From positions 4,744,501 to 4,808,500 of the forward strand of contig NZ_CP030117.1 of the NCBI RefSeq assembly GCF_001039275.2: a stretch of DNA of 64,000 bases. The letters are read 5' to 3'. The notes under the pieces were generated by a model. It was not told the origin of the DNA and did not search any database. It saw only the letters and a list, made by a program, of their open reading frames with translations. Source of the DNA: Brevibacillus brevis (lineage in GTDB: Bacteria; Bacillota; Bacilli; Brevibacillales; Brevibacillaceae). This document shows positions 1 through 9,101 of this stretch, piece after piece (position 1 is the first letter of the stretch; every line of letters begins with the position of its first letter). The position numbers were made by a program, and so were the translations under genes.

Positions 1-227
1 CTCATGATGGAAAATGTCTTCGGGAGTCGAATCTGTACGAGATCGTCGAGGACGCGCTTGTCCTCCATGGGAATTCTCTCTTCACCGACTGTAATAAATG
101 TTTTGTTCACTACATCCAGTCGATTTTTGCCCTTTGGACCAAAACGTATTGCTGCTGGCTGTGCATCCTCACCGGAAAGCTCATTCAACATGCCGATAAT
201 GCTTTCATCCATACGCGCCATTTCCAT
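1..227 (-). CDS. Partial uncharacterised protein of the sheath/Hsp70 cluster (5' end only)
   Basis: The first 75 codons of a minus-strand gene are present and the frame stays open to the left edge of the window. It starts with an ATG at 227, and the sequence GAGAGGATGG just upstream can serve as ribosome binding site. The N-terminus reads MEMARMDESIIGMLNEL, and later comes a mixed charged and beta-type stretch (RFGPKGKNRLDVV). I do not recognise the family. It follows the baseplate-like gene (stop at 242) by about 14 bases, so it probably belongs to the same operon, which continues beyond the window. The gene reality is well supported by position and frame; the function is unknown. Confidence 0.6.
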   Translation of the reverse strand, partial: MEMARMDESIIGMLNELSGEDAQPAAIRFGPKGKNRLDVVNKTFITVGEERIPMEDKRVLDDLVQIRLPKTFSIM

Positions 228-241
228 TCACCATCCTCTCG

Positions 242-1021
242 TTAATCAACAATAACCCGCTGACGCCCGCCTGTTTTCCATTCCGTTTTTGAGGACTTTC
301 CGCCACTCTTGGCGTCATCCAATATGCGTGCGAGGTATTTGAGAATCTGCAGGTTCGTGTACTCGCGGTAACCAGTCCCCAGTCTGTTGCCTATATAATG
401 AAGAATGAGCCCCCGCTCTACTCTGTCCCCATTCAAGCACTGCATGGCAAAGGTGAGATCATACGGGTGATTGGTGACAGTTTTCAGCATTTCATTCGCA
501 AAATACCGCAGGATGTAGGGAGCAAGGGTTGGCTCGTCTCTCCCAGCATGTTCGACATGCACGATATTCCATGTATTGAATTCAGTCGCCATATCGGCTA
601 AGTCTTGATAATCGCCGCGTAGCCTTGCCCCTTGCTTGAGCTTGAAGCGACCCAACTCTCTTTCATCCTGTCGTGACTCTATGTCCTGATCGAGAACATA
701 AGACGTCTCGTAAACGTAATAGTCGGTCAACGAAGTCTCCTCTTGAAAGCGAATCTTGAGTACCGTCTCCATACCTGTGGCCTCATAAGGAACACGCTCT
801 TCCCGTTCGAACAAGTAAATCCGCCCTTGATGCTTGACGATCCCTCTGCCGACAGTGAGGTGCCCTTCGCCGATCGTTACATCCACCCCGGAAACAATGC
901 CGTCTGTATAATCCTGAAAGTATAAATCTACAAAATGTCGCGGGTAATCACGCAGATTTTCAAGCATCTCTCGCTTGAGAATTCGCCCTTTATGAAAATT
1001 GGGATAGAGATGGGAAAACAC
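242..1021 (-). CDS. Baseplate/TssK-like beta-rich protein (tentative)
   Basis: This is a 259-aa soluble protein without signal peptide or membrane segment. The N-terminus (YPNFHKGRILKREML) is followed by a region of alternating hydrophobic residues, with DGIVSGVDVTI and then VGRGIVKHQGRIYLF at about residues 41-72. That layout (G-V-x-V, short turn, G-I-x-x-x-G-R-x-Y) is common in phage baseplate and tail-fibre shoulder domains. It also recalls the N-terminal part of the T6SS baseplate protein TssK, although TssK is longer (about 440 aa). The C-terminal half is helical (ILRYFANEMLK, LQILKYLARIL). It lies 44 bases after the Hsp70-like gene. The baseplate role is an inference from pattern and neighbourhood; a plain uncharacterised protein is the alternative. 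Confidence 0.6.
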   Translation of the reverse strand: MFSHLYPNFHKGRILKREMLENLRDYPRHFVDLYFQDYTDGIVSGVDVTIGEGHLTVGRGIVKHQGRIYLFEREERVPYEATGMETVLKIRFQEETSLTDYYVYETSYVLDQDIESRQDERELGRFKLKQGARLRGDYQDLADMATEFNTWNIVHVEHAGRDEPTLAPYILRYFANEMLKTVTNHPYDLTFAMQCLNGDRVERGLILHYIGNRLGTGYREYTNLQILKYLARILDDAKSGGKSSKTEWKTGGRQRVIVD

Positions 1022-1065
1022 CGCTGTTCCCCCTTCCTGTTCATTTAAGCTGCCTGGTTATTTGC

Positions 1066-3738
1066 TCATTTCATCCCGTCAAAGAAATCCAGCTCGGACA
1101 AGTCACTCTCAAAAGCAAAGAAAACCTTTTTCCCCAAAGCAAGCTGTTCATTCAGACGAGCTACTGGCACGACATGGAATCCCCACTCGCTGCCACTCGC
1201 AAACACGAAGTATTTCGACTCGCCATTTTGAATCGAGTCAGTCTCATCCTGCGGGATATGTGTACCGTACTTGCCCGCAATGTCCTCATACAGCACCGTT
1301 TTGTATTGAGCAGGATCATCCATGTACAAGTACCGCTGGCGCAGTTGTCCATCATTTTCCTTGAGATAAAACTCAACCTCGCTCACTCCGTAGGGACGCG
1401 AGATAGATCCATGCACGAGACTCAGCTTTTCCTGACTATGAATGAGTACCCTCTCTTGCTTGTTATGAGTGAAGGCGGTCACGGAATACGGGACGATCGG
1501 TGCATGATTCGTAATCTGCGCTTCGATGAAACCTGCCTTTTTGGCACTTTGATAGCGCAGTGCTCCACGCAAGCAAGACAGCTTCAGGTCTGGCACCTTG
1601 CCCGCCTCCTCCGACTTTTGCCTGAACTCGATACTGCGTCCAGGGACGAACTCTTTGAGTGCTTCACGGAAAACATCAATCCGGCACGACTGCCCAGTCA
1701 GCTTGATGATCGAGAAGTCAGCCAGCCTTCCCTGTTGGTAAAAATCGTCCAAGAAGTCTCGCAAAATCTCGTAAATATCCGCCTTGATCAGGTGATTGAT
1801 CTCTTTGGCGTTGAAGACGACATCAGGAAAATCAAACACATCCCGGAAGCGACCATCCTCCCGTATCGACAACACCCATCGCTCGACTGCCGTCAGCTTT
1901 AGATCAGGCTCTTGACGATTTTCCGTATCGGATGTGAAGCGATTGCGCAGAATGCCGGTCTGGCGGAAAAATTCTTTTTTCATATGGTCAGCGAGGTCCC
2001 ACAAAAAGTGAAAATTGTTGCGGACACGCTGATACTCGTCCCGGCTCTTGTTCTCGTATTCCTTGTAGCGAGTCGGCAAAATCGCCTCAGCTTCCCGATA
2101 CCTCGCCTCGAAGCGTTCATAGATGGAGTCGACGCCGTATTCATCCACGTACCGGAAAATTTCCGATCCAGGGATATCGATGATCTGGTCGATGTCGGTC
2201 ACTTGCCGCCCTTTTCCGTAATAGTCCGCGAAGACGATTTTCATAAATTGCATGATGCGATACGTAATGTTATTGCCACCAAAATTGGTATCGCCGTTTT
2301 CATAGGTCGTATTGATATCGATACGGTAGGAGATATGTCCGTCCTCGATCCGGAAATGGCACGATGACAGATCCGTCGTTCCTCCGCCGCAATCGATGAC
2401 GAGCGCTTGATACGTCTCCCCGTCCAGAAAGCTGTTTTTGTCAATTTGATCCGCAATCGTATTAAACAGGACGGCCATTCCTTCATCGAGGGCGTGCTCT
2501 GATTCGATGCGATACTCAGGCAAAATCTCGGTGAACATCTCAAGAAACTGCGTTTTCAGCTTGACTGGACTTGTGATATGCAGATGACGAAAGCGGCATT
2601 TGAACTGATGCTCGGCCATTTGAATAACGTGAAGAAGGTACTGACGCAGGATGTCGCTTCGTTTCACAGTCGCGGTATTTCCTTGGCTGTCCATGACCTC
2701 TTCGATCTTTTGATAGCTGTTCACCCAGCGTTTGATGCCTTGAAACACCGTCGCGTTCGTGCTGTATCCGTTCTTTTTCATGTGCCGCAGTGCTTCATAA
2801 CCGATGTGAAAGCGAACGTCATGCGGGGAGGAGCAATCCGCCACGCTGACAGCCGTCGGCAGCACCTCGATCCATTCCTCGTTTTTTTGCGTCGTATCGG
2901 GGAAAGAAACGTAATTGATCGCATTCAAGCGTATGCGTCCATTCAACAAGTCGTTGCTAGAAGGGGAGCTCACATACTGATGATCGAGAAAAGCACCCGC
3001 TGTCGTCGAGGAGGTACCAAAATCAATTGCGAGAACGGCATCTGTTTCTTCCAATTCCCTGATTTCGAGGTCAGTCACCGGTACTTTGTAGTAGTGGAGA
3101 TTGACAGGCGGCAACGGATGGTCCTGGTGATACGCCTTGTACAAATACTCCGAATCCTGCTTGCGGAAAAAGAGCAGGCTGTAGTTTTGATTGACGGTCT
3201 TTCTCAATGGAGCATCTTGGTGAGCGTGCAGCCTAAAATGCCCTGCTCTCCTATCGTCTTTGTCCTTGCGCAGATGCAGAATGCCGCATAGCTCCATATG
3301 GTCATTCACCAAAAGCACATTGGATTCAGACAAGCCTTGCGAGGATTCGACGCGATAGTTGTCCAGCCTGTCAATGGCAAGACCCGTGTACAAGTACATC
3401 TTCGCTGGAATTTTGATCGCATCTACACCTGGCATCGGTGTGTTTAAATATTTGTGGAGTACGGCTTCTAGGCGTTCAACACCACCTGGAACAGCACGCT
3501 CAATCAGGAGGTTTTCTTCTGCGCCTCGAAAACGCAGAATCGTGTGCAGCAGTCCTTCCCGATCGAGATTGTTCACGACAGAGCGGACCAGCTTTTCCTT
3601 GTAACAAATATTGCGGAGCTGAAAGGTCGTCATCTCCATCAGCTCGTCCCGTGTGTAGGTCGCTTCGCCTGATTGATTGCGTTGATTTCCATCCCCGCTG
3701 CCTTTTTGGAGATGAAGCTTATATGAATAGGTAGACAT
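1066..3738 (-). CDS. Hsp70-like actin-fold ATPase with extra N-terminal domain
   Basis: This is an 890-aa cytoplasmic protein. Residues from about 232 on carry the Hsp70/actin nucleotide fold: phosphate-1 motif LAIDFGTSSTTAG, phosphate-2 motif VIDCGGGTTDLSS near residue 445, and a late adenosine-type segment (KLTGQSCRIDVFREAL). About 230 residues precede the ATPase domain and contain no motif I recognise; canonical DnaK has no such extension. The C-terminal 170 residues do not look like a DnaK substrate-binding domain with lid. The gene sits in an operon with a J-domain protein (9845-10297), so an Hsp70/Hsp40 pair dedicated to the apparatus is plausible. The ATPase family is clear; the client is inferred. 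Confidence 0.88.
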   Translation of the reverse strand: MSTYSYKLHLQKGSGDGNQRNQSGEATYTRDELMEMTTFQLRNICYKEKLVRSVVNNLDREGLLHTILRFRGAEENLLIERAVPGGVERLEAVLHKYLNTPMPGVDAIKIPAKMYLYTGLAIDRLDNYRVESSQGLSESNVLLVNDHMELCGILHLRKDKDDRRAGHFRLHAHQDAPLRKTVNQNYSLLFFRKQDSEYLYKAYHQDHPLPPVNLHYYKVPVTDLEIRELEETDAVLAIDFGTSSTTAGAFLDHQYVSSPSSNDLLNGRIRLNAINYVSFPDTTQKNEEWIEVLPTAVSVADCSSPHDVRFHIGYEALRHMKKNGYSTNATVFQGIKRWVNSYQKIEEVMDSQGNTATVKRSDILRQYLLHVIQMAEHQFKCRFRHLHITSPVKLKTQFLEMFTEILPEYRIESEHALDEGMAVLFNTIADQIDKNSFLDGETYQALVIDCGGGTTDLSSCHFRIEDGHISYRIDINTTYENGDTNFGGNNITYRIMQFMKIVFADYYGKGRQVTDIDQIIDIPGSEIFRYVDEYGVDSIYERFEARYREAEAILPTRYKEYENKSRDEYQRVRNNFHFLWDLADHMKKEFFRQTGILRNRFTSDTENRQEPDLKLTAVERWVLSIREDGRFRDVFDFPDVVFNAKEINHLIKADIYEILRDFLDDFYQQGRLADFSIIKLTGQSCRIDVFREALKEFVPGRSIEFRQKSEEAGKVPDLKLSCLRGALRYQSAKKAGFIEAQITNHAPIVPYSVTAFTHNKQERVLIHSQEKLSLVHGSISRPYGVSEVEFYLKENDGQLRQRYLYMDDPAQYKTVLYEDIAGKYGTHIPQDETDSIQNGESKYFVFASGSEWGFHVVPVARLNEQLALGKKVFFAFESDLSELDFFDGMK

Positions 3739-3787
3739 CCCAACTCTCCTCTCTCCCGACCTTTGTTGGGGTCAATCGGTCAAACCT

Positions 3788-4483
3788 CTAGTACAGTGCA
3801 ACACTGTCGATTTGCATCGTTTCCTCGACATCCAAGATGCCGAAATGATTTCGCCAATAAATCTCTGTATGGAACCGAACCGGAAGAAAAATATCCTTGA
3901 TTAAAGCGAGCTTGGCATGTGCGGTTTCACTCTCCGACTGCCCGACGTAAATCAGTAGCTCATCTTTTTCTTCGCAATTGGCGTAAATGGTAGAGTGAGA
4001 GAAAATTTTGCGCATCGTATCCTTGAGCAGGTACACCGCTTCGCCTGTCTCATACAAGCGCAAAATATTGCCGGCGATAATCTCTCGCTCCTCTTTGGTA
4101 AAAAGGCGGATATTTTCCTGTACCCGACTGCCGAACAGCCCCGCTTCCAAGTCGCGCAACACAAAGCGGATGTGGTATTCACGCTTATTCATCCCTTGCG
4201 ACAGATCAATCTCCGCCAGCAAATGGATGATGATATCAAACAAGGTATGCCGAAGCTCTGCATCATCCGAGTAATTGGCGTCAAAAAGGTCACGGAAAAT
4301 ATCGTCGAAGCGGTAGTACGGATTCACTTCTACTGTCTTGTCCACCGTTTTGGCGTTGATGGCCTCATGACTCAGCTCCATGTAGGGCGAATACACTTTG
4401 GCAGCCTTGAACTGGATGTCTTTTTTGGCGATCCCGGCGCGTTTTGCACGAATAATCAAATCCCAGATGTAATTCAAGCCCAT
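3788..4483 (-). CDS. Uncharacterised cluster protein, 231 aa
   Basis: This is a soluble, mostly helical 231-aa protein (N-terminus MGLNYIWDLIIRAKRAG). I see no signal peptide, membrane segment or catalytic motif. The middle is rich in acidic and aromatic residues (YYRFDDIFRDLFDANYSDD), and the C-terminal part alternates strands (LLIYVGQSESE, FLPVRFHTEIYWRNHFG). It overlaps the upstream gene by 10 bases (4474-4483), a sign of tight co-expression. Given the neighbours it could be a structural or adaptor part of the contractile apparatus, for instance at the baseplate. That is a guess from context only. Confidence 0.72.
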   Translation of the reverse strand: MGLNYIWDLIIRAKRAGIAKKDIQFKAAKVYSPYMELSHEAINAKTVDKTVEVNPYYRFDDIFRDLFDANYSDDAELRHTLFDIIIHLLAEIDLSQGMNKREYHIRFVLRDLEAGLFGSRVQENIRLFTKEEREIIAGNILRLYETGEAVYLLKDTMRKIFSHSTIYANCEEKDELLIYVGQSESETAHAKLALIKDIFLPVRFHTEIYWRNHFGILDVEETMQIDSVALY

Positions 4484-5751
4484 TCTCCTTCACACTTGTA
4501 TTCCGGAAAATACATCTGAACCTCGGACACGAGGAAGCTCATCATGTCTTGAAGAAGAAAGCTGTTCGCCCCGCGTCTCCGAAAGCCGAGAGCCATGATC
4601 TTCTTGTCGTTTTCTACCCGGACGTTATCGCTAATGAACGGATTCAAGCCGTACGTAGCGGGAGGCCGATTGTTTTTGTCCCGGATTTCTACATTCACTA
4701 GCTCTAGCTGCTCGGCGGCCTCAAAGGAATGGACGATTCGGATAATCTCTCCTTTGGCTCGTACGGTCATTGCCTGCTTCCGGGCATAGCTCCCGATGAA
4801 GCTGTTTTTGCGTCGATTGGACACTAATTCGTAGTCGAGTCTTCCAATTCGGGTCGTGACAGGCTGCGTGATTTTGCATACGTTCCAAACTCCCGATTTC
4901 TCCTGAGGAGAGACAATCGTCAGTTCTTCCGGTGATCGCTTGATGTAGCGAATCAGCTCCTCATCTCCATCCACCAAATATCCGTGCTCACTGCCCGTCT
5001 TACGTAACGACAGGACATGCTCGAAGTTCACCCGGTCAATGGCAGGTACGGGAAACCCGATGTTTTTTAAAGCCAAACGCTCGATGTTCCACAACGGGAT
5101 AACATCCAGCTTTTTGTAAGGCTCCCACTCATCTAGGGTAATCGACATTTCCAATATCTCTTCGTCTTCTGTAAACGTGCCCTCACAGGCAACCAGAATG
5201 ACATCGAAAAACTTGCTGGCGTAAGGGTGATTCACCGTTTTCCACGGCATCCCGTTCTTTTGAAACATGTTGTACAGCTTTTCCAGCTCATCCATATAGA
5301 CACGACTTTGTTGCAGGCGCACTTCGATTGGATAGTGATTGCCTGCCGTGTTCAGACGCCCCTTGAAGGTTCGCTTGCTCATCATCAGCGCCTGTATCTT
5401 GTCGTACTCACACTCTAAAAAAATCGTCATCATGACCGCTTCTTCCTGGTTGCTGAGCTTGACCGCCAACTCTTTGCGATCACATATCTTCTTTTCCTCA
5501 TCGCCAGGGATCATCGGGTACAAGTACTCGTGGATCGGATCAAAGTCATCGCGATGACAGAGGGTCACGTAGATGTCATGCTTATCTTCCTTGTCCTCGA
5601 TCTCGGTAAAAACACGCTCCTCCAGCTTTTTCTGCATCTCCTCCTGATACTCGACCAGGTTGAGGAAGACACCGTTCATGATCTGCTTGAGCAACCTGCG
5701 CTGCTCCAGCTCCTCCATTTTGTTCAAACGATCCAGTACGATCTCTTTCAT
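4474..5751 (-). CDS. Uncharacterised cluster protein, 425 aa (possible baseplate component)
   Basis: This 425-aa protein has a helical N-terminus (MKEIVLDRLNKMEELEQRRL) that looks able to form a coiled coil, followed by mixed alpha/beta sequence. There is no signal peptide or membrane segment. A conserved-looking segment near the C-terminus reads TTRIGRLDYELVSNRRKNSF and ends in an aromatic FLVSEVQMYFPEY. No catalytic motif is visible. Its start overlaps the end of the pseudophosphatase gene by the tetranucleotide ATGA (5748-5751), and its end overlaps the next gene by 10 bases, so it is translationally coupled on both sides. I do not recognise the family. A wedge or baseplate role would fit but is not shown by the sequence. 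Confidence 0.72.
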   Translation of the reverse strand: MKEIVLDRLNKMEELEQRRLLKQIMNGVFLNLVEYQEEMQKKLEERVFTEIEDKEDKHDIYVTLCHRDDFDPIHEYLYPMIPGDEEKKICDRKELAVKLSNQEEAVMMTIFLECEYDKIQALMMSKRTFKGRLNTAGNHYPIEVRLQQSRVYMDELEKLYNMFQKNGMPWKTVNHPYASKFFDVILVACEGTFTEDEEILEMSITLDEWEPYKKLDVIPLWNIERLALKNIGFPVPAIDRVNFEHVLSLRKTGSEHGYLVDGDEELIRYIKRSPEELTIVSPQEKSGVWNVCKITQPVTTRIGRLDYELVSNRRKNSFIGSYARKQAMTVRAKGEIIRIVHSFEAAEQLELVNVEIRDKNNRPPATYGLNPFISDNVRVENDKKIMALGFRRRGANSFLLQDMMSFLVSEVQMYFPEYKCEGEWA

Positions 5752-7634
5752 GGCGTTTTCGCTGCCTCCTCCTGTGTCGGATTGGCTATAGCTGGTGGAT
5801 TAGCTTGCGGTGGCTGAACTGGCTGAGTCGCCGGAGCTGTCGTGGCTGGCGGAACTGCTTGATTGGACGGCACTACTTGAGGTGCCGGAACTGGCTGATA
5901 CGTTGGAGCCACCGGATTGACTGGGACTGTCTGGTTAACCGGGGCCGTTTGATTTACAGGAGCTGTCTGGTTACCTGGTGCGGTTTGATTAACTGGGGCC
6001 GTTTGATTCACCTGAGCTGCCGGTGGTTGACTCGCAGCACCCGTCCCTTGCACAGGCGGCTGACCTGCTGGCGCACCTGCCGAAGGCGGAGCAGCAGGAG
6101 GGTTCAGCTTCTCCTCTGCCTTTGTCACCTTGCGCTCCATCGCCAAAACTTTTTCCAGCACACCAATCTCCTGATAAATTTCCTGCGCCATCGTATACGA
6201 TTGGATCGCTCCCTCGAAGTCTTGCGCCGCATAGCTCTCGTCGCCTTGCTTTTCCAGCTTGTCGCCGTCGAGCGTCTTCTTTTCCTTATCGATGCCGGTC
6301 TTTTTGGAAGCTACCTCGTCCAGCTTGGTGCGAAGCTCCTTTTCTCCTGTTACAAAAGACGTTTCCAACGCCAGCTTGCGAGCCTTTTGGTAATAGGCCT
6401 CCGCACCAGCGTAATCCTGCGCCTCAAACAAGAGATCTCCTTCCTTTTTCCACTGCATGACGAGCACATACGATTGCGTCTTTTCTTTTTTCTCCAAAAT
6501 CTCCGGTTCGTTAAAATCATCGCGCCCTTTCATTTCTTTGAGCGCCTTGTCGTACTTATCCAATGCTTTGGCGTACTGCTCATCCTTTACAGCCGTATCT
6601 CCATCCACGATCAACTGAGTAATGCGGATCTTTTTGGCCAAGAGAGCAGCCTGAACTTTGTTTTTCACGATATTTGCGGCATTTCGGGCATCGCTGTACG
6701 CTTTGAGTGCCTTCGGATAATCGCCCTCCGCAATGAAAGCGTCTCCGGCTGTTTCATGCTCGAACATCCCTGTCGCAGCATCCGCGATGCGTTCCGCTTC
6801 CTTCATCTTGTACAGCAGAGCTCCGCCTCCAGCCAAGGCAAGCACGAGAAGGATGAGTGCCACCCTTTTGATAATCCGCCATTTTTTTTGCGGGTCTGTC
6901 TTGAAAATTTTGTTCGCAAAAATAGCGGCTGCCGTGTAGTTTTGAACGACATGCTCTTGCTTGCTCAAAAGCACGTCCTCCAGCGTATCGATCCAGGTTT
7001 CAGGATCTGTCGCTTCTTGAAGCCCGTCCTGCATTTCGGCCGGATTCACCTTCTCCCACAGACCAGGGGTGGCAAGCAGAAAAACATCACCGTCATAGAG
7101 CGGGAGCTTCTTGGAAACAAACGGACGAAATTCATTGGGTGTCCCCAAATAGCTCAGGAGATTATGTCGCTCCTCGTGCTGATCAAGCGTATCCTCTGCG
7201 ATCTCCTCCCCATCCACCATCTGTTGGGCAAGACTCTGATCCTTGCTCTGCCATTGCAATCGGCCATTCCGAAACTGATACAGTCGGGTGTTACCAGCGA
7301 CCCCGTACCTCACTCTGGCATAGTCCGTTACGATTACGGTCAAGCTCGCTTTTAGTCTGACGCGATGGCTCTCCGCTTGCAGGACACGATGGGCCTCCTG
7401 CAAATAGCGGCGAATGCGATAACGTGAAATGGACGGCTTCTGCAAAAAGTAGCCCAGCACGCTTTTCGCCGCCAACTCCGCGCTTTCTACTTCCTGATCG
7501 TTGTCCAATCCGCGGGCGATTACCCAGCACGCGATATCATCCAGCTCGGCGTAGGCAAAGTAATCCTTGTTGCGAACGAAGCTGCCTGATTCGGATAGAA
7601 ACCCGGTAATGAATTCACTGTTGTCCTTTCTCAT
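5748..7634 (-). CDS. Membrane-anchored PP2C-like pseudophosphatase with TPR repeats and Pro-rich tail
   Basis: The 628-aa product has four parts: a PP2C-like domain (about 1-245), one membrane helix near 258-278 (VALILLVLALAGGGALL), helical TPR-type repeats (about 285-505; for example GDYPKALKAYSDARNAA and AQDYAGAEAYYQKARKL), and a repetitive tail of NQTAPV units. In active PP2C enzymes the metal ligands lie in D-G-x-x-G, S-D-G and D-N-A-T motifs. Here they read ARGLDND, ATPGLWE and QNYTAA, so three of the aspartates are replaced; only the first (NKDYFAY) remains. It is therefore probably a non-catalytic sensor or scaffold. The PP2C part is cytoplasmic and the TPR part is on the other side if the helix spans once. 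It is coupled to 4474-5751. Confidence 0.85.
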   Translation of the reverse strand: MRKDNSEFITGFLSESGSFVRNKDYFAYAELDDIACWVIARGLDNDQEVESAELAAKSVLGYFLQKPSISRYRIRRYLQEAHRVLQAESHRVRLKASLTVIVTDYARVRYGVAGNTRLYQFRNGRLQWQSKDQSLAQQMVDGEEIAEDTLDQHEERHNLLSYLGTPNEFRPFVSKKLPLYDGDVFLLATPGLWEKVNPAEMQDGLQEATDPETWIDTLEDVLLSKQEHVVQNYTAAAIFANKIFKTDPQKKWRIIKRVALILLVLALAGGGALLYKMKEAERIADAATGMFEHETAGDAFIAEGDYPKALKAYSDARNAANIVKNKVQAALLAKKIRITQLIVDGDTAVKDEQYAKALDKYDKALKEMKGRDDFNEPEILEKKEKTQSYVLVMQWKKEGDLLFEAQDYAGAEAYYQKARKLALETSFVTGEKELRTKLDEVASKKTGIDKEKKTLDGDKLEKQGDESYAAQDFEGAIQSYTMAQEIYQEIGVLEKVLAMERKVTKAEEKLNPPAAPPSAGAPAGQPPVQGTGAASQPPAAQVNQTAPVNQTAPGNQTAPVNQTAPVNQTVPVNPVAPTYQPVPAPQVVPSNQAVPPATTAPATQPVQPPQANPPAIANPTQEEAAKTP

Positions 7635-7654
7635 TCGTACTACCCGCTCCCCCG

Positions 7655-8503
7655 TTACCAGCCTTTTTCCAGGATGAGAATGGTTGCGTTGTCCTGATTG
7701 GCTTTTTGCTTGCTTTCCACCGCTTCAATGATTTGGTCAGCCGCGTCATGGGCAGCGATATTTTGAAACAAAATCTGCTCCAGCTCCATCTCGGTTAACG
7801 TATCGTAGACACCGTCACTACACAGAATGACCTTGTCTCCCTTCTCAAGAGGAAACGGCTCACGGCCAATTTCGATATTTTGAAAACTCTCGTAGCCCAA
7901 GTAGTTGATTAGCTGTTTTTTCTGTGGATGCTCCAACGCCTCGTCCTTCGTAATCTCACCGGACAGAAAACGCGCCTCCAGCACCGACTCATAAATGTCT
8001 TTTTGATTGATCGGGATGAATTCTCCATTCCGGAAAACGGTAATGATACTGTCTCCAACCGCTCCCCAATACAGCTTGTCCTCTACGATTACGCCAGCTA
8101 CCAGTGTTGTCCCACCCCGACTTCCTCTCAGTGCCTGCAAAATCTCCGAATTGGCAAGGGAAGCAGCCCGTGAAAAGAAGAGGGACGTATGCTTCGGGTT
8201 GTCCAGCTTTGTAAACTCGCGGATAAATGTAGTCACGGCAAGCGTTGAAGCAAGTCTGCCGTTAGCCAGTCCACTGATTCCATCAGCCAAGACCGCAATC
8301 GTCCCATGAGATGATGTAGCTGTCGAAAAGTAATCATCCTGTTCTTCTCGCCTGCCGATCGTCTGTCCATTTCCGATCTGGATGACGGGATTCTTTTCTT
8401 GCCGGATCAAAGCTGCACGCAGACGAAACAAAAGAGTAATGGCAATGATCACGCCAAGGACGACCAGATACGGGATTGCGCCCTGTTGAAACATGCTCAT
8501 CAT
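7655..8503 (-). CDS. PP2C-type Ser/Thr phosphatase, membrane anchored
   Basis: This is a 282-aa protein starting at ATG 8503, where ATGA overlaps the stop of the upstream FHA gene. One N-terminal helix (YLVVLGVIIAITLLF) anchors it, and the catalytic domain follows. The PP2C motifs are intact: REEQDDYF, VLADGISG, VGDSII, LCSDGVYD and QDNATI, giving the two-metal aspartate set. It should remove phosphate from Ser/Thr residues of proteins. The likely partners are the kinase at 15715-16641 and the FHA proteins next door, as in the PpkA-PppA-Fha circuit that controls some type VI secretion systems. The circuit assignment is inference; the enzyme family is clear. Confidence 0.93.
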   Translation of the reverse strand: MMSMFQQGAIPYLVVLGVIIAITLLFRLRAALIRQEKNPVIQIGNGQTIGRREEQDDYFSTATSSHGTIAVLADGISGLANGRLASTLAVTTFIREFTKLDNPKHTSLFFSRAASLANSEILQALRGSRGGTTLVAGVIVEDKLYWGAVGDSIITVFRNGEFIPINQKDIYESVLEARFLSGEITKDEALEHPQKKQLINYLGYESFQNIEIGREPFPLEKGDKVILCSDGVYDTLTEMELEQILFQNIAAHDAADQIIEAVESKQKANQDNATILILEKGW

Positions 8504-9030
8504 TCCTTGCCTTTGTTGGAGTTGTCCCACTCGAAGTGAACACCGCACAGCGGGATGAAAATAAAGGTACTCTTTCCGAGCTGGAGTACATCGTAAGCAG
8601 TGAGCTCGACTGGTGTATACACTGCTTCATTGTTATGATAGGCAAGCCCCGACGCATCGCCCGGGAGCAAGTAAAAGTTGCGTTTTTTCGGATCGTAGAC
8701 AATCACCGCATGATTGCGACGAGAGATCGTGTTGTCTCCGACGATTCGGATATGCATATCCTCTGCACGACCAATGAAGTTCTTCTCCGCCATAATGCGG
8801 TAATCTTGACCTTGTTGCGGCCCCTCAATGCATACCAGCCATCCGGTAACAGGTTCGATCCCTTCTGTTTCCCCCAGGTACGGCATCGTCTTATCGTCGT
8901 CCGCCACTCTTGCTGGTGCTTTGTTGTCCGGTTTTGCCCCAGGCTCGACGACCATACTGCAATAAGGGCAGGTGCTTCCGTGTTTTCTGGTACTAAACAT
9001 GTGACCATTCGCGCATCTTGTCAAACTCAT
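8500..9030 (-). CDS. FHA-domain protein with N-terminal zinc ribbon
   Basis: This 176-aa protein starts at ATG 9030 behind the ribosome binding site GGGGGAGCAGAAGA. The N-terminus carries two Cys pairs (RCANGHMF and CPYCSM) that look like a small zinc ribbon. From about residue 65 there is an FHA fold: NFIGRAEDMHIRI, then SRRNHAVIVYD, then a late beta stretch (DVLQLGKSTFIFIPL). FHA domains bind phosphothreonine, so it would read the output of the kinase encoded nearby. The usual FHA motif S-x-x-H is present as SRRNHA. It is coupled to the PP2C gene by an ATGA overlap. Confidence 0.9.
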   Translation of the reverse strand: MSLTRCANGHMFSTRKHGSTCPYCSMVVEPGAKPDNKAPARVADDDKTMPYLGETEGIEPVTGWLVCIEGPQQGQDYRIMAEKNFIGRAEDMHIRIVGDNTISRRNHAVIVYDPKKRNFYLLPGDASGLAYHNNEAVYTPVELTAYDVLQLGKSTFIFIPLCGVHFEWDNSNKGKE

Positions 9031-9101
9031 TCTTCTGCTCCCCCGTTTCGTTCCGTGCAAGGACGATATGTATGTGTGTAAAAGTGATGTTTACCCCGTT
9101 G

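Noticed and set aside
5805..7355. A 516-codon plus-strand frame opposite the pseudophosphatase gene
   Set aside because: It is rich in Arg, Leu, Cys and Trp, has no ribosome site and no family pattern. It is the shadow of the minus-strand gene with strong codon bias.
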